Position numbers and translations under genes: made by a program. A stretch of DNA of 43,566 nucleotides from a virus, in the IMG/VR virus record IMGVR_UViG_3300043395_003292, positions 1 through 43,566 of that record, one strand, 5' to 3'. The notes below the pieces were generated by a model, which saw only the letters and a list, made by a program, of their open reading frames with translations, ran no database searches and was not told the DNA's origin. Every line of letters starts with the position of its first letter. Position 1 is the first letter of the stretch. This document shows positions 7,914 to 15,991 of this stretch, in pieces.

Positions 7914-8822
7914 ATGGATAATTCAGCATTAGTTCATGTAGACCAGCTGCTCTCGTCGATTTCGATCAAGTATCGAAATACTAACTTCGTCGCCATGGAA
8001 GTTTTTCCGGAGCTTCAGGTCTCTAAGGATTCGGATAAATACCGGATCTATGATCGCAACTTCCGGCTGCCGGAAACCCAGCGCGCCAACAAGGGTGAGG
8101 CCCGCGAACACAGCTTCGCAGTCTCGACAGCAAGCTACACGCTTGAGGAACATGCGCTCGTCGACTATATCACCGACCGTGACAAGGCAAACTACGACAA
8201 CGCGGATTTGCGCGCCGACACCACGGAGGAACTGACCGACAAGATCCTCCAGCGGCTCGAAAAGAGCGTCGCCGATTTGTTCACTTCGACCTCGTGGTCG
8301 CAGAACGTTTCGCTGTCGGCCGCCCAGCAATGGTCGCTCGACACCGTGACCTCCAACCCGATCCCGCAAATGGATACCGCCGGGACCGTGGTGATGGAAA
8401 ACAGCGGCTTCGACAAGAACATCGGGATCGTTCCTCACCGCGCTATGATTGCGGCGAAGAACCACACCTCGATCATCGATCGGATCAAGTACACCTCGGT
8501 GGACATCACGCCGGCGATGCTTGCAGGCCTCTTCGACCTTCCGAAGATGCTTGTACCGAAAGCCGTGGTCGACACAGCCGCCGAAGGCGTGGCCTCCGCG
8601 ATCTCCCCGCTCTGGGGCGATAACGTCTTTGTGGGATACCGCGCCGAGCGCGCCGGCCCCTTAAAGCCGTCTGCCGGTTATGTTTTCCGCGGCAACAAGC
8701 CCATGGTGAAAAGCTGGCGCGAAGAGAAGCGCTCGGCCGACGCCATTGAAGTCGGAATGCTTTATCAGCCAAAAGTCGTGGCCTCTTTGGCCGGCTACCT
8801 GATCAAAGACACTCTGGCCTAA
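7914..8822 (+). CDS. Major capsid protein
   Basis: The 302-residue structural protein follows the protease and decoration genes. The pattern fits HK97-fold major capsid proteins of the Mu T-like or DUF2184-like kind: VAMEVFPELQVSKDSDKYRIYDR early, an Ala/Asp-rich helical stretch (TTEELTDKILQRLEKSVADL), and a C-terminal strand region with LWGDNVFVGY and VGMLYQPKVVASLAGYLI. No N-terminal delta domain is seen, which agrees with a separate scaffold. A strong terminator follows, which would keep expression high. Confidence 0.85.
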   Translation: MDNSALVHVDQLLSSISIKYRNTNFVAMEVFPELQVSKDSDKYRIYDRNFRLPETQRANKGEAREHSFAVSTASYTLEEHALVDYITDRDKANYDNADLRADTTEELTDKILQRLEKSVADLFTSTSWSQNVSLSAAQQWSLDTVTSNPIPQMDTAGTVVMENSGFDKNIGIVPHRAMIAAKNHTSIIDRIKYTSVDITPAMLAGLFDLPKMLVPKAVVDTAAEGVASAISPLWGDNVFVGYRAERAGPLKPSAGYVFRGNKPMVKSWREEKRSADAIEVGMLYQPKVVASLAGYLIKDTLA

Positions 8823-8836
8823 TATTAGTGACTGAC

Positions 8837-8870
8837 GACCCGGGCGCCGACGCTCCCGGGTCACGTTTTT
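8837..8870 (+). terminator. Rho-independent terminator after the major capsid gene
   Basis: A perfect 8-bp stem GACCCGGG/CCCGGGTC (8837-8844 with 8855-8862) with a 10-base loop is followed by ACG and TTTTT. It lies 14 bases after the capsid stop, so it probably reduces transcription into the connector genes. Confidence 0.85.
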
Positions 8871-8903
8871 CAAAAATCAAAACCTTTAAACCGGAGAAGA
8901 AAC

Positions 8904-9422
8904 ATGTCTGCTGACGAAACCGGAGGAGCCGACAACAAGGGCGCCGTCCACGAGGCCAACAAGGCCGCGATCATCAACCCCGAAAATCTTGAAAACCTCG
9001 CACCTGAGCGCAAGGACCAGTATCTCAAGCGCATCAAGGAAGAGGACGCAATCGGAAAAGCGGCTCTCGTTAAAACCGACGAGTGGCTTGAAATTCACGG
9101 CAAAAAGGTGCTGATCCGAAAGAAGAACAAGGCGGGCTCAGTTTACTCGCAGTATTTCTTCAGCGGCAAACGCTACAAAGAGCAGTTTGAGAAGATCAAG
9201 CGCGACGGCAAGTTCACCTTCTACGATGAAGATGGAAAGCCGGTGAAAACCTTAAAACTCGGCCAACATCACGGCGTGGCTCCGGCCAAGGAAGAAAAGG
9301 AGATCGCAAGTGGCGATAATTCAGCTGTCGGACCTGCAAGCGATAATGCCGGACAACAGCCTGTCGGCGGCGAGCACAACGACGGACCTCGCCAACGCGG
9401 CAATCGCGGACGCCGAAGCTAA
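8904..9422 (+). CDS. Unknown virion-region protein (Mu gp35 position)
   Basis: The 172-residue protein starts at ATG 8904 after GGAGAAG. Residues about 25-115 are charged and could form a small domain (VLIRKKNKAGSVYSQYFFSG); the last 38 residues are Gly/Asn/Gln/Arg-rich and disordered. It holds the place of Mu gp35, between capsid and gp36, but I see no gp35 motif. The disordered tail is encoded entirely within a 113-base overlap with the next gene. Confidence 0.6.
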   Translation: MSADETGGADNKGAVHEANKAAIINPENLENLAPERKDQYLKRIKEEDAIGKAALVKTDEWLEIHGKKVLIRKKNKAGSVYSQYFFSGKRYKEQFEKIKRDGKFTFYDEDGKPVKTLKLGQHHGVAPAKEEKEIASGDNSAVGPASDNAGQQPVGGEHNDGPRQRGNRGRRS

Positions 9423-9801
9423 AGTCAGAGAAATGCTCGCGCAGCGCTACGACGTTAGCGCTGCCGAGTTCAACACCACCACATCGGTGGCCCCGGCCTT
9501 AAAGCCCATCACGAGATGGCTTGCTGCCTCTTATTTTTACCTCCACACCAGCCGCGGCGGCAAAGAGGCCATGGCTCGCTCGAAGGCCTACAAAGACATG
9601 GCCATGGAGAATATCGAGAAGCTGATCGATCGAAAGGTCGATCTTGTCGACCAGAGCGGCGCCGTGATTGACGAGCGAGCGGACGCCTACCAGGTTCTGT
9701 CAAACACGAAAGACTATATCGACACGTTTGCCGAAGACGACCCTCTTCACTGGGGAGTTGACCCTGACAAGATTGAAGACATTGAGGACGATCGCGAATA
9801 A
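9310..9801 (+). CDS. Head-tail connector, Mu gp36-like (DUF1320)
   Basis: The 163-residue protein starts at GTG 9310, with AAGGAG upstream. It is all-helical with IADAEAKVREMLAQRYDV, RWLAASYFYLHTSRGGKEAM and a C-terminal acidic tail, the usual look of DUF1320/gp36 adaptors that sit under the portal. It overlaps the upstream gene by 113 bases and abuts the gpG-like gene by one base. Confidence 0.75.
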   Translation: MAIIQLSDLQAIMPDNSLSAASTTTDLANAAIADAEAKVREMLAQRYDVSAAEFNTTTSVAPALKPITRWLAASYFYLHTSRGGKEAMARSKAYKDMAMENIEKLIDRKVDLVDQSGAVIDERADAYQVLSNTKDYIDTFAEDDPLHWGVDPDKIEDIEDDRE

Positions 9802-10283
9802 TGGCTGAGGCCACACTTGAGTTTGATTCAGCGGCCGTAAGGGCGTTTTTCGAGCGCATCCACAAGAACGTCAAAGACATCGAGCAGCGCGATAAGGTTT
9901 TCGTGACCTCGCTTTCGGCGATTGTCTACCGCGACGTCATTAGTCACTTTGAAGAACAAAGGGGCTCCAAAGGCAAATGGAAGAAGTGGTCGGCCGTTTA
10001 CGAAGAGCGCATGCGGCGGATCGGCCGCTCCAACAACAAGATCCTCCAGTTTGACGGATCCTTGCGCCAAGCCTTTCGGCCCACCAATTGGCGATCGCGT
10101 CGCGAGGGGATTGAATGGTTCAACCCCGCAAAAACGAAAAAAGGCTTTCCTTATGCGCTCGCCCACGACGAAGGCGGCCCCAAGCTGCCTAAGCGCGACT
10201 TCATGTGGCTCAGCCAAAGTGCATTCGAGCGCATTGCAGAAATCACGGCGAGCTATATGATAAGTGGAAGGGGTAATCGCTAG
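9801..10283 (+). CDS. Virion morphogenesis protein, Mu gpG-like
   Basis: The 160-residue protein contains SHFEEQRGSKGKWKKWS, then LRQAF, YALAHDEGG and LPKRDFMWLS near the C-terminus. This is the pattern of Mu gpG-like tail-completion/virion morphogenesis proteins, in which a W-rich motif and a (L/I)P.R.(F/W) motif are conserved. It probably acts at the head-tail joint. Confidence 0.75.
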   Translation: MAEATLEFDSAAVRAFFERIHKNVKDIEQRDKVFVTSLSAIVYRDVISHFEEQRGSKGKWKKWSAVYEERMRRIGRSNNKILQFDGSLRQAFRPTNWRSRREGIEWFNPAKTKKGFPYALAHDEGGPKLPKRDFMWLSQSAFERIAEITASYMISGRGNR

Positions 10284-10309
10284 GGCGCGCGCGCCGGCGT
10301 GAGGGTTTA

Positions 10310-10813
10310 GTGAGCGTAATTGATATCGCGACATTAAAATCGGCCATCAAGACTCAGCTTGACAACAACAACACGTCAACTGGAGCTCCGATTCGCGACC
10401 TTTCGGCAAACCTCTCAAAGCGCGTGGTTCGCGTGGTCCTCATGAACCCGATCGATTACAGACTCCAGACTCCAGACATGCCGGCGGTTTGCATATACAC
10501 GGACACCAAGTCGCCAAAGAACACTTCGGTCGGAGCCGTCAATCAAACCAAGCGCGAAGCCATGCTGAGGCTTACGGTTTGCGCGATTAACTATAATCCG
10601 AATATGGTTGGCGCCAACACTTTTGTAGACGTCGCCTCCCAAGACCTTGAGTACTTGATGGAGAACATTGAGGAGATCCTTCGTCAAAGTCCCGAGATAT
10701 CAGGGGCGAAGTGGCTACAAATGGGCGATGTCACATTTCACAACGCGCCGGCGGATGAGGACACGTACTTCAAACTCGCGTTTACTGATCTGACTTACAA
10801 GTACTTCTATTGA
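10310..10813 (+). CDS. Tail terminator-like protein (Mu gp37-like)
   Basis: The 167-residue protein starts at GTG 10310. The alpha-beta layout, with DIATLKSAIKTQL, PAVCIYTDTK, LTVCAINYN and a C-terminal strand FKLAFTDLTYKYFY, matches small minor tail proteins of the gp37/tail-terminator kind. These cap the tail tube and set its end. It is the last typical connector before the DUF115-like gene. Confidence 0.6.
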   Translation: MSVIDIATLKSAIKTQLDNNNTSTGAPIRDLSANLSKRVVRVVLMNPIDYRLQTPDMPAVCIYTDTKSPKNTSVGAVNQTKREAMLRLTVCAINYNPNMVGANTFVDVASQDLEYLMENIEEILRQSPEISGAKWLQMGDVTFHNAPADEDTYFKLAFTDLTYKYFY

Positions 10814-10843
10814 TAAATCGCTTCGTGGCCAAGGAGGGTTCAC

Positions 10844-11839
10844 TTGAAGGTCGATGCACAATCCACCATTGCTCAGTCAAAAAATGCCTATGAACAGTGG
10901 AAGGAAGTATGGAGAAAACACGCCAAGATTCATGCGCGGTTCGCACCGTTTAAATCACTTCTCGACTTTATGAACCATGGCGTGGGCCGCGCATGTCTTA
11001 TCGTCGCCAACGGATATTCCTTCGAAGAGCATATCGATGTGATTAAAGAGCACCAAGACAAGGTGGACATCTTTGCGATCGACAAAACCCTTGGCCATCT
11101 ACTTGATCACGGAATCAAACCGACCTTTTGCCTTGTGGCCGATGCGAATGTGAACTACGAGCGCTATATGGAGAAATGGAAGGGCCAGCTCCATCAAACA
11201 ACCCTCTTTATGAACGTGTGCGGGAATATAAAATGGAGCATGAACGGCAATTGGAAGGACCGCTACTTTTTCGTAAATCACGACGTGATTCAGTCGGAGC
11301 TCGAGTTCTCGGGCCTGTCGGGGTGCCGAAATTTTATCCCGGCCGGCACAAACGTTTCAAACGCCGCGGTCGTGTTCCTCACTCAAAGCGACAATACTGG
11401 ACGAAGGAACTATTTCGGCTATGACAAGATCCTTCTGATCGGCTTCGACTACTCCTGGCGGCTCGGCGGCAAGTACTATGCCTTTGATGTCGACGGCGAC
11501 GGCAAAGCAAATTACATGCGCCACGTTTACTGCGCCACCCGCGCGGGGAGCCACGCCTACTCAAGCACGAATCTTCTTTTCTCGGCCAAGTGGCTTGAAA
11601 AGTACGTGAACAACTTCAGGCTCCCGGTCGTTCAGTGCAGCCAAGAAACTTTGCTTGGAATCAAGCATTACGGAAAACTCTCCGAACAGATGCAATATGG
11701 CTTTAGGCCCGAGGACCGTGACTTGATTAGATCGGAGCTCGGCCGGCGTGATAGACTTCTCAAGGAAGCTCACGAAATCGAAGAGCGTGTCTTAAAAATT
11801 GGGACCGAGCACTACTATCAAATGATTGCCACGGTCTAG
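10844..11839 (+). CDS. DUF115 / Maf-like putative glycosyltransferase within the tail operon
   Basis: The 331-residue protein has a Rossmann-like N-terminal core: ACLIVANGYSFEEHIDVI (about 51-68), then IFAIDKTLGHLLDHGIKPTFCLVAD, and further on PAGTNVSNAAVVFL and KILLIGFDY. This order is that of DUF115 (MptE-like) proteins, which include Maf flagellin glycosyltransferases that transfer pseudaminic or legionaminic acid. It has a strong AAGGAGG site and sits between the tail terminator and tail tube genes, co-oriented. It could glycosylate a virion or host protein. DUF115 also includes pterin kinases, so transfer activity is inferred. Confidence 0.7.
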   Translation: MKVDAQSTIAQSKNAYEQWKEVWRKHAKIHARFAPFKSLLDFMNHGVGRACLIVANGYSFEEHIDVIKEHQDKVDIFAIDKTLGHLLDHGIKPTFCLVADANVNYERYMEKWKGQLHQTTLFMNVCGNIKWSMNGNWKDRYFFVNHDVIQSELEFSGLSGCRNFIPAGTNVSNAAVVFLTQSDNTGRRNYFGYDKILLIGFDYSWRLGGKYYAFDVDGDGKANYMRHVYCATRAGSHAYSSTNLLFSAKWLEKYVNNFRLPVVQCSQETLLGIKHYGKLSEQMQYGFRPEDRDLIRSELGRRDRLLKEAHEIEERVLKIGTEHYYQMIATV

Positions 11840-11851
11840 GGGAGATGATCG

Positions 11852-12898
11852 ATGCCTCCAGGCGCAGGAAGTTTAATCGGCGGACTTGGTTACCTTGCGG
11901 TCGGTCCCGAGACCACCTTTAAAACCTACGGCACCTGCACGGCGGGTCTTCCGTTCTTGAGTTGCTCACTAAAAACCACCCAGGAAAACAAGATCATCGA
12001 GCAAATCGATCGATCGCGGGTTTATTCGGCCAAGACTCAAACCACAAGACGAGTCGAGGGCGAATTCGAGTTCCACCCTTGCGTTGAGTCGACGGCCCTT
12101 GTCTATCTTCTCCAAAACGCATTTGGCGGGACAATCACTTCGGCGACGGCGACCGGCGATACTGCTGGCGCGGCCACGTACGAGCACACCTTCAACATCG
12201 GAAATTTCGACCAAGCCCGACCCTCTGTTTGTTTGAATCAGAGAAAAGGCGACTCCTTAACTGGAAAGGTTTTCCAGTATAACGGTGTCCGCGTAAACGA
12301 GTTCATGTTCTCGGCCGAGCTCGACGAGGCGTTGCGCGCTAACGTTGGCGTAATCGGCGTCGACTCCACGGTGACCTCAAACGACGTCGCATCAGCCTTG
12401 ACCACCTCTTCATTTGAGCCGCTGAGTTTCGTCTCGGGACGGGTGAGCATCGAAAACAGCCTTGCTTCCTTGACCTCGAGCTCCTTCTGGCACGTCCAGA
12501 GCATCGAGCTCGGTCTGAATAACGCTCTTAAAAACGACGAGGTCGCTGGCCGAATCGGCTCTGAAGTACTCGACGTTCTTCCCCCCGGGATGGTTGCGTT
12601 CACTTTCAACATGACCATGAGGTACGACACGCAAACGGCCTTCGATGCGATGAAAGCCGGAACCCTGCTCGCGGGCCAGTTTGAGTTCTTGGGCTCTACC
12701 ATGACCGGCTCTTCTTTGAAAAAGAGCATAAAACTCACGATGCCGAGGATCTTTGTTGTCGACGCCGGCGATCCCGAGATCGGCGGGCCTGATGAAGTAC
12801 TCACCTCCCAAGTCACATGCCAGATCCTGCTCGATGACAGTTCGGCGACTGGCTACGCGATGCGCGCCGTGATTCGCAACCAGGTGGCGAGTTACTAA
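11852..12898 (+). CDS. Major tail tube protein
   Basis: The 348-residue beta-rich protein has a Gly-rich start (GAGSLIGGLGYLAVGPE), a central region with GEFEFHPCVESTALVYLLQNAFGG, and a C-terminal domain with repeated Thr/Ser strands. Its place between connector genes and the chaperone/tape-measure genes, and its length, fit a siphovirus tail tube protein with an added surface domain. No sheath gene is present anywhere. Confidence 0.75.
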   Translation: MPPGAGSLIGGLGYLAVGPETTFKTYGTCTAGLPFLSCSLKTTQENKIIEQIDRSRVYSAKTQTTRRVEGEFEFHPCVESTALVYLLQNAFGGTITSATATGDTAGAATYEHTFNIGNFDQARPSVCLNQRKGDSLTGKVFQYNGVRVNEFMFSAELDEALRANVGVIGVDSTVTSNDVASALTTSSFEPLSFVSGRVSIENSLASLTSSSFWHVQSIELGLNNALKNDEVAGRIGSEVLDVLPPGMVAFTFNMTMRYDTQTAFDAMKAGTLLAGQFEFLGSTMTGSSLKKSIKLTMPRIFVVDAGDPEIGGPDEVLTSQVTCQILLDDSSATGYAMRAVIRNQVASY

Positions 12899-13332
12899 TG
12901 AACTGGATTGGGCGGCTGTTCGGCTATCGCAGTGTGAACGACGTCCTCAACGAAACAAAGACCATCCGCGTGCAAGGTGTCCGCTTCGTCATAAAGAAGG
13001 TGGACCCCTTGGCCCACCTGACCGGCTCGAAGGTCATGCAGGCGAACTTTGAGGAGTACAAAAACAAGAAGGAGATCACGGCCGTTCAGCCGATTGATCC
13101 CGATAGGCTTAAGGCCACGCGCGAACATTTCCGCGACATGTTTCTTGCGGCCGTCGTCCACCCGAAGATCTGCCGCAAGAAGGAAGATGCCAGCGGCGAC
13201 GTCATTCCCGTCGACAATCTTCTGACCGACTGGGCTTTGGCCAATGAAATCTATGCCGAGATTGTCTTGTTCACATACGGTAAAAAAAAATTGTCCCGCA
13301 GTTTCTCTCTAGACCGTGCCTTAGAGAGCTAG
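12898..13332 (+). CDS. Tail assembly chaperone, short (zero-frame) product
   Basis: The 144-residue protein directly follows the tail tube gene (TAATG overlap). It has a folded N-terminus (TKTIRVQGVRFVIKKVDPLAHLTG) and a helical C-terminal half, as in lambda gpG-like chaperones that coat the tape measure. At codons 129-131 the sequence runs through nine A residues, where a share of ribosomes should slip. Confidence 0.85.
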   Translation: MNWIGRLFGYRSVNDVLNETKTIRVQGVRFVIKKVDPLAHLTGSKVMQANFEEYKNKKEITAVQPIDPDRLKATREHFRDMFLAAVVHPKICRKKEDASGDVIPVDNLLTDWALANEIYAEIVLFTYGKKKLSRSFSLDRALES

Positions 13333-13511
13333 ATTCCGTAGCGCAGCGCTATGGTAAACTACCCTCTGAGGTGGCCGAGCGCCCGATCGAGAAATATCAA
13401 TTGGACATTCTGGTGGCTCGGATCGGTGCCGAAGAGGACGAGAAGATTCGCGCACGCGCGGAAAAGGAAGCTGAAAAAAGGCGCACCCGCGCACGAAGGG
13501 GGCTTCGTTAA
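12898..13511 (+). CDS. Tail assembly chaperone, long product by -1 ribosomal frameshift (GT-like)
   Basis: At 13282-13290 the zero frame reads AAA AAA AAA (slippery A AAA AAA). A -1 slip after 13290 continues as ATT GTC CCG and stays open for 73 codons to TAA 13509-13511, giving about 204 residues. The added domain is clearly protein-like (KLPSEVAERPIEKYQLDILV, then a Glu/Lys/Arg-rich helix). The frame ends exactly one base before the tape measure GTG at 13512. This is the classic two-product G/GT arrangement of siphoviruses. Confidence 0.9.
13282..13290 (+). promoter_or_regulatory. Slippery sequence for -1 frameshift
   Basis: Nine consecutive A residues give two zero-frame Lys codons that can re-pair in the -1 frame (A AAA AAA, then T). 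No strong downstream hairpin is evident by eye. Confidence 0.85.
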
Positions 13512-15200
13512 GTGGCTCAGCAGGAAGCAACACTACTCTTAAAGATTAAGCAGGCCGGCCAGGAGATCCTCGACCGTTTTGTCATCACCCTAGGCGACGT
13601 CGTCAACATTGCGAAGTCGGTGGCTTCGGCCCTGTACTCCACAATCGAAGCCTATCGCGAAGAAGAAAAGGCCGTAAACCAGCTGACTCAAGCCATGATT
13701 CAGCAAGGGGTTTTCACATCTGATCTGCGCTCGAAGTACCTTGAGCAAGCCTCGGCTCTTCAAAAGCTGACCACATATGGCGACGAGCAAATCGTAAACG
13801 CCCAGCGAATTCTTCAATCCATGGTTGGAAACCAGGAAGTCACTGAGGATCTCACGCGAGCTACTCTGGACTTCGCGGCCGCAAAAGGGATTGACCTCGC
13901 TTCGGCTGCCGAGCTGGTCGGCAAGTCGATCGCGAGTGAAACAAATGTCTTGAGTCGATACGGCATTCAGATTGAGCAGTCGGCAAGCCAGGGGCAAAAA
14001 CTCACAAACGTTATCACTGCGCTCAACTCAAAATTTGAAGGCCAAGCCCAGGCAGCCGCTCAGGGGCTTGGCAAAATTGATCAGCTCAAGAACACGTGGT
14101 CCGACTTCCTTGAGAAGACTGGGGCGGCGCTTACGCCTTTCGTGATAAAGCTCGCCGAGGCCACGACCGCGGCGATTCGTTTTGCCAGTGCGTTATTGCC
14201 GAACACCTTTAGCGCGTCGAAGAATAGTGTCGCCGAATTGCGCGCCGAGATGGAGCGTCTCAATAAGGAGATCGATAGGACCCAGGTTCAGCAGCAGTCC
14301 ATGGCAAGATTTGGCGGCGAAGCGATGGACCAAGTCATGGCCCAGCTTGAGGCCAGAAGGGCAGCGCTTCAGCTTGAAATGACTAAGGCGCTTGAAATGG
14401 AGAAGCAGGCGGCAGCCCAGGCCGTCGAGATCCAGCGGCAAAAGTTCGCTGAGATATCCCGCCTCGAGCAAGAAAAGGCCATCTTGGATCAAGACCGTCG
14501 CGTTCAAGAGCAAGAGATGCTCTGGATGAATAACGAAGAGCTCTTGAAAGCCCAGATGGCGCTTCTCGATAAGCAGATCTCAAACGAACAAAGTGCGGCG
14601 ACAAGAAAAAAGCTGATAAAGGATCGCGAACGCACGGCCGAATCTTTGGCTCAGGAGGTCGCCTGGAAGCGCTCCCTTCAGCAGCACGCTTACTTCCTTC
14701 AACAGGACGCGGAACTAGTCGGTGCTTTTTCTCAGCTCGCAACCGCAATCATGGACTCCGAAAGTAAGGCTCTCTTTCTCGTCCAGCAGGGCGCCGCTCT
14801 TGCCACCACATGGATGCTGACCCAGGTGGCAGCCATGCAAGCCCTGGCATCTATTCCCTATCCCGCAAACTTGGCCGCTGCCGCAAACATAGAAACGATC
14901 GGCTACATCAAGATGGCCGCAATCGGAGCGACGACCTTAAAGGGCCTCGCCGAAGGCGGTGTTGTAAAGGCTCAGCCAGGCGGCGCGCCTTTTATAATTG
15001 GTGAAGGCGGCCGCGACGAGGCTGTGATCCCACTTGAAGATGGAATGGTGCCCGGTATGTCCGGCGGCAACACCTACATTTTTAATGGCCCCGTCATGGG
15101 AGATGCACAACAGGCGAGAGAGTTTGCGGTGATGATCGACCGGGAGCTCTTAAGGCTTCGCCGGCGAAATGAAAGCGTCGCATTCGAGGATGTGTCCTGA
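13512..15200 (+). CDS. Tail tape measure protein
   Basis: The 562-residue protein starts at GTG 13512 with AAGGGGG upstream. Features are a long helical N-terminal half with TLDFAAAKGIDLASAAELVGKS (common in phage tail-length proteins), a Glu/Gln coiled coil (about 240-390), a hydrophobic Ala-rich stretch (about 410-480), and the near-terminal GEGGRDEAVIPLEDG motif. Length of this protein sets tail length; it is short for the family, so the tail should be short for a siphovirus. Confidence 0.9.
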   Translation: MAQQEATLLLKIKQAGQEILDRFVITLGDVVNIAKSVASALYSTIEAYREEEKAVNQLTQAMIQQGVFTSDLRSKYLEQASALQKLTTYGDEQIVNAQRILQSMVGNQEVTEDLTRATLDFAAAKGIDLASAAELVGKSIASETNVLSRYGIQIEQSASQGQKLTNVITALNSKFEGQAQAAAQGLGKIDQLKNTWSDFLEKTGAALTPFVIKLAEATTAAIRFASALLPNTFSASKNSVAELRAEMERLNKEIDRTQVQQQSMARFGGEAMDQVMAQLEARRAALQLEMTKALEMEKQAAAQAVEIQRQKFAEISRLEQEKAILDQDRRVQEQEMLWMNNEELLKAQMALLDKQISNEQSAATRKKLIKDRERTAESLAQEVAWKRSLQQHAYFLQQDAELVGAFSQLATAIMDSESKALFLVQQGAALATTWMLTQVAAMQALASIPYPANLAAAANIETIGYIKMAAIGATTLKGLAEGGVVKAQPGGAPFIIGEGGRDEAVIPLEDGMVPGMSGGNTYIFNGPVMGDAQQAREFAVMIDRELLRLRRRNESVAFEDVS

Positions 15201-15991
15201 TGGAATTTCTTTATAAGAACTACCTTCAGACGTCGACCCAGATCACGGTCCCAAGCAACGACGAGATCAAAGAATACGTCATGCTTCGAGACCCTACTCG
15301 ACAGTGGTTTTCTGAAAGCGCTGCAAATGATTCGATTACGGCGTCAATGACGATTGCATTCGATGAGACCACCACGATCTCAAGGATTGGACTTGCGGGC
15401 TTAAATCTAAAGGGCTTCCGAATATTCTATAACGGCTCTACCGCAAATACCTTCAATCTCACAAACGGCGGAGCGGCGGTTGGACCTGGGACAACGACCT
15501 CTCACTTCTCCAATAACTCCGAGACCGCGATGATGCTTACCACCGCCCAGGTGCAATGCACGTCGATCACGATCGACATGTACTCTACGCAAGTCGCGAA
15601 CTCGGAAAAGGCGATCGGCTACCTACTTCTTTCGGACGTTCTTCTGGATTTCGCACGCATACCGGCCTCAAGTGGGTACAAACCAAGGATCTCTTCTGAA
15701 GAGATCGTTCACCGGATGTCGGATGGTGGCACCAAAATCAATGTCAAGGATCGAAAGCGCGACACTGACATCAAGCTCAAATACATCTCGGAGACTTTTA
15801 GAGACCAGCTTAAAGACCTTTACGACCAAGACGACGACTTTGTCTTTGTGGCCTTTCCGACAACGACGGGCTTTGACGAGTCGATGTTCCCTTGTGTCTG
15901 GGAAGGGGACTTTGATTTCTATCAGATGTCCGACAATAACCCGAGTGCCGGATTTGAGGGCACAATTAAACTTCGAGAGACGCCGACATGA
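15200..15991 (+). CDS. Tail-tip protein (distal tail-like)
   Basis: This 263-residue beta-rich protein comes immediately after the tape measure, the usual place of the distal tail protein. The middle looks like a galactose-binding-type jelly roll (TISRIGLAGLNLKGFRIFYNG) and the C-terminal part has DDDFVFVAFPTTTG. Start and stop overlap both neighbours by one to four bases. Function is by position. Confidence 0.6.
   Translation: MEFLYKNYLQTSTQITVPSNDEIKEYVMLRDPTRQWFSESAANDSITASMTIAFDETTTISRIGLAGLNLKGFRIFYNGSTANTFNLTNGGAAVGPGTTTSHFSNNSETAMMLTTAQVQCTSITIDMYSTQVANSEKAIGYLLLSDVLLDFARIPASSGYKPRISSEEIVHRMSDGGTKINVKDRKRDTDIKLKYISETFRDQLKDLYDQDDDFVFVAFPTTTGFDESMFPCVWEGDFDFYQMSDNNPSAGFEGTIKLRETPT

Noticed and set aside
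7306-7929. A 207-codon minus-strand ORF across the protease-decoration junction
   Set aside because: It opposes a compact structural operon and has no family-like segment.
14383-14748. Minus-strand ORF within the tape measure gene
   Set aside because: Arg/Pro/Ser-rich shadow of a biased coding sequence with no ribosome site.
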